DNA of 64,000 nt, from the NCBI GenBank assembly GCA_943736015.1, contig OX031056.1, positions 67,545,277 to 67,609,276 of the forward strand. The letters are read 5' to 3'. Under the pieces are notes generated by a model. It saw nothing but the letters and a program-made list of their open reading frames with translations. It was not told the DNA's origin and did not search any database. The stretch comes from Tridacna crocea (taxonomy: Eukaryota > Mollusca > Bivalvia > Cardiida > Cardiidae). A program made the position numbers and the translations under genes. Below are positions 51,772 through 60,700 of this stretch, one piece after another. How positions within the stretch are numbered: the first letter of the stretch is position 1; the number at the start of each line of letters is the position of its first letter.

Positions 51772-54700
51772 GTAAGTCATTATCATCTCAACCATATCTA
51801 ACATATAGATCTAGCTGTGTTGCAACTTTACCCTTTTTCCATTGGAAAATTTGACTTATCCCACAATACCACACAGTCCCTACTTTTGACGAACCTCAGG
51901 GAAAGAACCCTCTAGAAACATTGTGGGAAAAGGAGAAAATGCTGGTAACCAGCATTTTCTCCTTTTCCCACAATATTTTCTACCTTTTACAAAACAAATT
52001 TCAAATTTTCAGTCTCTTTTATTTTGTCGTCTGCAAATGCTTTTGATTTGGACGTTTGGTAAATGAGTAATATCTTATAATGATCACAGCAGACGGCTTT
52101 CAGAACACTGCTGGAAAAGGGGCATTTAATACACGCCATTGCACTTTGTCCCACAATACTGATAGTATTATTCTGATGTTTTTGTTTTATTTCTTTCAGC
52201 ACCAAATAGATAAAGTTGACCTCTTTGGACAGCTCTAAATACAATCCAGTGAAACTTGAAAAAGATTTTGACTGTATAGGCATGACTACACAAGTGGATG
52301 GCATAGATCATTCTGTGCAGTCTGCAGTCTAATCTTGATCTCTGTCATCCACTACTTTCAGTCTGAAGGTGTCTGCTCTGATGCTATTTTTGTTACTGGT
52401 CTTCGCATTCATGTGAATGCGAAGACCAGTAACAAAAATAGCATCGGAGCAAACACCTTCAGACTGAAGGTATGCCATCCAGAAAAGTCACTGTTTTCAC
52501 CAGTTGAGCTGAAAGGTTAACTTTTTTCCAATAGATAATGTTTTACACTTGCCATTTTGTAAGCATTTGCAGAAGACAAAATTTATGTGGTTCTGACAGT
52601 TAGAAATTTTCATTAACTCTTTACCACACAATCCCGACTTTTAAAGACCCTCAGAAAAAAGCCTTTTGAAAACACTATGGGAAAAGGAGAAAATGCTTGT
52701 AACCAGCATTTTCTCCTTTTTTTCACAGTGTTTCCTACCTTTCCCAAACCAAATTTTCATTTTTTCAGTCAACTTTTATTTTGTTGTCTGCAAATGCCAT
52801 CAATTCGGACCAGTCTAAAATTTTCTCGTGTGGTAAAGAGTTAAAAGGGTAGAGTAAAAGCATTGTGGAAAGAGGAAAAAAAAAATGCTGGTAACCAGTA
52901 TATTCTTATTTTCTTCATTTTGCCTCTCCTGTCTTTCAGCAACATGTCATTCAGTGTCTGCACATACTTTTTTGATTTGGGCAGTGCAAAATGTTGTTGT
53001 AATCCTTAGAAAAAAATTGTATTAGGAAAGTTAGAAAACATTATGGGAAAAGGAGAAAATGCTGGTTAACAGCATTTCCTTCTATTCCCACAATGTTTTC
53101 AAGGCTTTTTTTCTCAGGGACATCAAAAATCGGCATTGTGTGGTTAAAGTTTAATTAGGGAAACTGTCTAGACCTCATCTAGGTCTGAAGGAGACGGGAA
53201 TATATAGAAATGCTCATCAACTCTTTACCACATAATCCCGACTTTTAACAACCCTGAGAAAGAGGCCTTATAAAACATTGTGGAAAAAGGAGAAAATGCT
53301 GGTAACCAGCATTTTCTCCTTTTTCCACAATGTTTTCTTCCCTTCTCAAAACAAGTTTCAAATTTTCAGTGGCTTTCAGTTTGCACCAGTATAAAGTTTT
53401 GTTGTTTGGTAAAGAGTTTTTAGCTACAAGTGTATCATGCTCTGGCAGAAAGGGGGCTTAATGCATCTCAATATATAACAAACATTACCTAATTATGAAT
53501 CTGTAAAATCTGCTTCTTCGACTCACCAAGTGAATCATGAGATTAAATTAACCTTTGACAGGCAGAAAATTTATAGATAGCGAAAAGTTTTGATCCATGT
53601 CAGCCTGAGCGAGCTGCGCATGCTGACATGGGTCAATATTTTTCACGAATGCATGAAGCCCCCTCTTCACAGAGCATGGCTCACACATAATACAAAATGC
53701 TTTGATTTTGGACTGGTTCAGATTTTTTTATTTAAATTGTAAATGGTGAAAACATTGCAGTAATGGAGAAAATGCTGGTTACCAGCTGTTACCAGCATTT
53801 CTTCGTTTTCTACAGTATTATCTACCCTTTTTCAGATAAACCTAGTCATTTGGACTATTCTGTTATTTGTTGGTCTGCAAAATGCAGGCTGATCTAACTT
53901 CATTCTATAATTGTTAATAATGGAAATCAGCTGTACTTTGTATACATGTTTATACAGATAGAGTTGGAGGAAGAACATTGACTGTTGATCTAAAATCATC
54001 CACAGGAACTGACAGATGGGATCTAGGAGCGCAGTGGGTCGGCGGGTATGATTTCTTAATACCTTTACTGCACAATTGGGCTTTTAACAACCCTGAGAAA
54101 GAAGCTTTTTGAAAACATTGTGGGAAAAGGAGAAAATGCTGGTAACCAGCATTTTCTCCTTTTCCCACAGTGTTTTTTACCCTTCCCAAATCAAATTTCA
54201 ATTTTTCAGTAACTTTTACTTTGTCATCTGCAATTTGGACCAGTCTTTAATTTTCTCATGTGGTATAGAGGTAACCTCTTTTGTGCTTATACTGGAGTAA
54301 ATCCTCAATATGGATAAAAAATAAGTGAGGAAAAAAAGATACTCACAGATTATAAAGCAAAAACCCCAAATATTGAGTGCTGCATAAACCCAACGGTCAA
54401 CCAACACCTTTAGTCTAAAACTTGGGCCCAAGTAATTGCAATTTTATGGGTGCTCTGAATGACAATGTTTCAACAGAGCAGACATAGAGCATCTTGTTGC
54501 AGTCTGATGTTGATCTGCACTCGCCACAGAGTCAACTTTTGTTGTGAAAGATGCTTTGAGGGAAAAATGACATTTGAACTAGACTACCTTATCTAACAAA
54601 ATATCAAAAAACGCTTGTAGATTAGACTACTTATGGGCCCAGGTTCATTCTGGAGCACATTTTTGTACCATACAAGCATGGATTTCATCTGTGGCATATT

Positions 54701-57700
54701 AACTCTTTAACCTTTTACTATACAATGCCGATTTTTGACGCCCCTGGAAAAGAAGCCTTTTGAAAACATTGTGGGAAAAGGACAAAATGCTGATAACCAG
54801 TATTTTCTCCTTTTCCCACAATGTTTTCTACTCTATCAAAGAAAGATTACACCTTTTGAACCACACTGAAAGCGTCACCTGTAAATGCTTTCAATTTGGA
54901 CAAGGCTTAAATTTTGTCATCTGGTAAAGGGTTAACTCATTACCAAATGACAATATTTTAGGCTTGTCCAAATGGGAAGCACTTGCAGAGGACAGTTTCC
55001 AGCAGAGTAGATTGTGGTTACCAGCAGTTTCCCCTTGTCCCGAAATGTTTTCAAAAGGCTTCTATCTCAGGGTTGTAAAAGTCACAGATTGTTTGGTGAA
55101 GGGCTAACCCATTACCAAACAACAATATTTTAGACTGGTCCAAATTGAAAGCATTTGCTGACGACAAAATAAAAGTGACTGAAAATTTGAAATTTGTTTT
55201 GTGAAGGGTAGAAAATACTGTGGGAAAAGGAGAAACTGCTGGTTACCAGCAGTTTCTCCTTTTCCCGAAACGTTTTCAAAAGGCTTCTATCTCAGGGTTG
55301 TAAAAATCAGGGATTGTTTGGTGAAGGGTGAAGCAAACAATGAAATTTTAGACATGACCAATTTAAACCTTGTAGCAGACAACAAATTAAATAATATGTA
55401 TATCTTATATCATGATTTCTGTCTATGATAAGGTAGAAAACATTGTTGGAAAGGGAGAAAATACTGGTTTCTAGCATTTTCTGCTTTTCCCCCAGTATTT
55501 TCTAAAGCCTTCTCTTTCGGGGTCATTAATCCGTATTGTATAGTGTTTTCAGCATTTTTTCAATTATTGTGGCAACCAGTGCATTTATCCATGCTTTCCT
55601 AGAATGTCTTTTAGCAGTACCCCACACAACATTCTTTCCAAGCCACTGGCTGCTTTCCCACTTAGCCATCATTGAGCGGTGAATGAGGAATGAATTCTGT
55701 TGCAATGACTATCACCAATCCTCGGAAAGAAATTGGCCGAGCTGGGGATCGAACCCGGGACCCCCAGTTCTCAGGTCCTGTATTCTACCAACCGAGCTAT
55801 CTGGGCTCGGCTCAGGGTCATTAACCCATTAACCCATTACCACACAATCCCTACTTTTGACGCCCCTTATAAAGAAACCTTTAGAAAACATTGTGGGAAA
55901 AGGAGAAAATGCTGGTAACCAGCATTTTCTCCTTTTCCCACAATGTTTTCTTCCCTTCCCAAAACAAATTTTGTCGTATGGTAATGAGTTAACTCTTTAC
56001 CACACAATCCCGAATTTTAACGACCTGGTGTAGAAGTCTTTTGAAAACATCATGGGAAAAGGAGAAAATGATGGAAACCAGCATTTTCTCCTTTTCCCAC
56101 AATGTTTTCTACCCTGTCACATAGAGAAATCATCAGTTTAGCTACATTCAATAATTATGTCGTCTGCAAAAGCTTTGAATTTGGTCTAGTCCAGAATTTT
56201 GTTGTTTGGTAAAGAGTTAAAAGTAATGGATTGTGTAAAGCTCTAGTTATACCAGTATTCATATTCTTGCTCCCTTGATTACTCAAGATTTCGGGCTATT
56301 TTGCAGGTCACAAAGACACATTATGACGTTAATCAACGAGCTAGGGCTCGAGACCCATAAACAGTATCTTAAGGGAAGAAAGTTTGTCCAGATTGGAAAA
56401 GATTATTCTATCAGATCCTATACATCAGATATCCCAACATTATCTGTTCTTGGATTATTGGACCTTGATAGAACCATGAAGAAGGTAAATGAACGTAATC
56501 TGGCAAAAATGGGCTTAAGTCTTTACCCAACGACGAAATTTTAGACTGTCTCAAATTAAGAGCACTTGCAGAGGACAAAATAAATTTAACTCAAAAATCA
56601 AAATTTGTTTCCAGCAGGGTAGAGAACATTGTGTGAAAAGGAGAAAATGCTGGTTACCAGCATTTTCTCCTTTTCCCACAATGTTTTCAAAAGGCTTCTA
56701 TCTTAGGGTCGTAAAAACCAGTGATTGTTTGGTAAAGGGTTGATGCATCTCGGTGATTCATGATACTAAGGAAGTCATCACATGAATCTGATCAGCAATA
56801 TCCATTTTCTATAGCAAGAGACAGAATTTTGAGGTGCATTGCTGTATTGACATGCAGGAAATTGCCAAGTACGTATCAAAAAGTTTCGACTCAGGTCAGC
56901 CTGCATGGTACTTCACAGGCTGACCTGAGTTGAAACTTTTTGCAGATCTATGCATTTGAGTCCCCATTTTTATAAAAAAAATGTATGCTGGATTAGTTTG
57001 ATATAGAGAAATGAAAAATAATTTACCATAATGTTATCTTTACATATATATATATATATATATAGGATCTGACATGAGTTGATATTCAGATAAAATTTTA
57101 TTAAACGAGTCTAGGGAATTTGTTATTAAGTGAGCCTTTGGCAAGCTTAATAACATTTTTTTCTTGACGAGTTTAATAAAATTTTTATCACATACGCCAA
57201 CAAAATGTCAGATTCTTTTTATCACATAACATGATTTCACAGGTCATAGATCTAAAGATGCAAAACCATCTAAAGATACACACTCTGTAGTATCTGTCAT
57301 AAACCCATTCACTTTTTTGATATACATACAAAACGACGTCAAAAGTGACGTCACACAATTGTGATATTACACATGTTTAAGATAAGAAAATTCATAATGG
57401 GTATATTACACTGAAAACAAGAGAGGTTATGTGATAAAGAAATATACACATATTAAATTTTTCTATATGTTAAGCACTTGTATATGTGTGTCCATACATG
57501 ATCTGGTGCAATAATTACTTGATGGATCAAGCAAGGATTAAGAAATCAAAAAAAGAAGTAATAACAACAATGACAATGAAAACTTAGCTTCCTGGGCCCA
57601 ACCATGGAAAAAAAATGTGACTAGACTGGTTATCCACACATTTTCATCTAAATTTTGTTCAACTCGGTCTCTTTACCAAACGATGAAGTGGTCCAATTTG

Positions 57701-60700
57701 AAAGCACTTAAGTCTTGCAGACAACAATATAAACGGAATTCAAAAATTGAAATTTGTTTCTAGCAGGGTTAAAAACATTGTGGGAAAAGGAGAAAATGCT
57801 GGTTACCAGAATGTTTTCAGAAGGCTTCTATCTCAGGGTCTTAAAAACCAGGGATTGTTTGGTAAAGGGTTAATTTTGCTCAGAATACTTGATTCAGTAA
57901 GACCTGAGAAGTACTGGTAATACGCGTTAATGTGAGTCAGAAACTACATTATGCTTTGGAATACAATGCTATGTAGCCTTTTGTCACAAAACTTAGAGAG
58001 TTTGTCTTGATTAAAGTTGCTTTGGGTTAAAATTAGGTCATGGGATCATTCTATGTAATGAAAGCATCTAGTACCATGAAATCCATCTTTCTTTACCAAG
58101 TATGAGTTTTATGTTGACATTTTTATTTCAGTTAAGCAATTCAGGAAAGACAACATTCTCTTCTTGTTTTATTTTGCCTTTATATACAGGTAGATAGGCT
58201 GGCTGCTGAGATTGATACAGAGCAGCCATTTTCATGTGAAAGAGCCAGTGAGTGGGATGGGATGACTTTGGAAACATTTCTAAAACAGTCTATGTGGATT
58301 GCAGGTTAGCTAATCACCTTCTCTTTTATTAATCGTTTTACAAAAAATAACAAGTTTTAACAACCTTGAGAAAGAAATTTTTAGTACCAGCATTTTCCCC
58401 TTTTCCCACATTGTTTCCTACCCTACTGAAAAAATTTCAATTTTTGAATTACGTTTATCTTGTCGTCTGCAAGTGCTTTCATTTTGGACCAGTCTAAAGA
58501 GTTAAACCAGTCCGGAGATAGTTGTATACATGATCTATACATATAATGCATTAACATGACCCATGCTCTTGCAAAAGGGGCTTTAACTCAGTACCATACA
58601 ACAATATTTCAGGCTTGTCCAAATTGAAAGCATTTGCAGACGACAAATTAAAAGTGACTGAAAATTTGAAATTTGTTTTGTGAAGGGTAGAAAACATTGT
58701 GGGAAAAGGAGAAAATGCTGGTTACCAGCATTTTCTCCTTTTCCCACAATGTTTTCTAAAGGCTTCTTTCTCAGGGACGGCAAAAGTAGGGATTGTGTGG
58801 TAATGGGTTAATACATCTCTGTGGTGTATTACACCAAGTACAAGTCATTTTATAACAATAACAAAAATCATTTTGTCTAAATAAATTAAGAAGATGAGTG
58901 AGTGTAAGAATGATTTTGATTGGATGTAGGATGGATGAGGATCATGGGAAGTATGGGATTTGGAGAGGCAGATTTTAGGATGAGAGAGACAGAAATTAGT
59001 TTGGCTTTGAAGAATTTAGACCTATTTTAGAATTTTTGGATAAATTAAATTAGAAAATGAAATTTTGAAAACGAAACTTCTGACTTGACTTATTGTGTGA
59101 ATTTCCAATAATTATATTGAAAAAAAAATATAGACAATGACTATACAATAACAGATTATCATCGTCACAATTATTTGCATATTTTTCAATGATATTATTT
59201 ATATTTAAATGCATTTTAACACTCACTTTATTTACTTTTGGCAGCTATTGTCACTATAAACTTGTTACCTTCTGAAATAATTTACTACAGATTACATTGA
59301 AAATATCCATCTGAAAAAAGGGATGATTAATATGATTAGAAAATGAGCTCAGTTTGAGTATTTTCTCAGAAGGACACACTCTTTTCCCAAGTGATCTGTT
59401 GAAACATAACTGACATCTACATTGTGGAAATATGTAAAATGGAATCTGTCCTGTCTTTATCTATATACAGAAGCGAGGGAATTGTTCACATTGGCCATCC
59501 GAGGAGTGATTGGTGTTGAAGTATCCCAGATATCCTTGCTGTTTTTCCTGACGTATGTCCAATCTGCTGGAGGTCTCTCCAAGCTGATAGAAAGTACTGA
59601 TGATGCAGCGCAGGAAGCTACTATTAAGGTTTTCCTTTAAGCTTTTACCCCACAATTCTGACTTTTAATGACCCTTAGTGAAAACCCTCTTGAAAACATT
59701 GTTGGAAAAGGAAAACAAAATCCTGGTAACGGGCATTTTTCCTTTTTCCCCAGATCTCTTACTGAAAAATCCAACTGTTTAAAACTTAAAGTGACTTGCT
59801 GTCTACAGTAAATAATTTTCATTTGGCAAAGTCTAAAGTTTTGTGGTTTAATAATGATTTAAACAGCAGACCTCTCAATTTTAGAACCATCTACCGTGAC
59901 AGCATTTACAGGGGTTTTAAAAGTTGGGATTGTGTGGTAAAGGGTTAAAGCAGGGACCCTTGTCATGTTGAAAGCTGCAAAATCTTTCAAAATTTCTTAT
60001 TATTTTACATTTAAACAGGGGGGCACCCAACAGATTTCCAAAATCATAGCAGGAGAGCTTGGAGATTCCAGAGTCCATCTGAATGAGCCTGTGACGTCTA
60101 TAAATCAAGAGAATGAGACTGTCACTGTGCAAACAGAAGAAAACAAGACCTACACATCGAGGAAAGTTATTTTAGCCATTCCACCTTCTCAGATTGGTGA
60201 GTTTGTACTAGAATTTTTGTAATATTAATGAGTTAAGCCTTTACCACACAATGACCACTTTTAATGACCCTGGGAAAGAAGCCGTTTGACAACATTGTGG
60301 GAAACAGAGAAAATGCTGGTAACCAGCATTTTCTCCATTTCCCATGATGTTTTCTACTCATCAAAGAAAAATTACACCATTTGAGCCACAGTGAAATTGT
60401 TGTCTGCAAAATGCTCTCAATTTGGACAAGGCTAAAATTTTGTTTCTCAGGTAAAGGGTTACGACTAATAGTTTTGTAATATTGGTGAGTCCACTACTAA
60501 ACTTTTTGTAATATTGGTGGGTTTAGTACTAGACTTTTTGTCATTTTGGTGAGTTTAACATAACACTTTTTGTAATATTTATGAGTTTAGCACCAGATTT
60601 TTGTAACATTAGTGAGCTAACCCTATAGTTTTGTTATATTGGTGAGTTTAGCACCAGACATTTTGTAATATTAGTGAGTTAACCAATAGTTTGTCATGTT

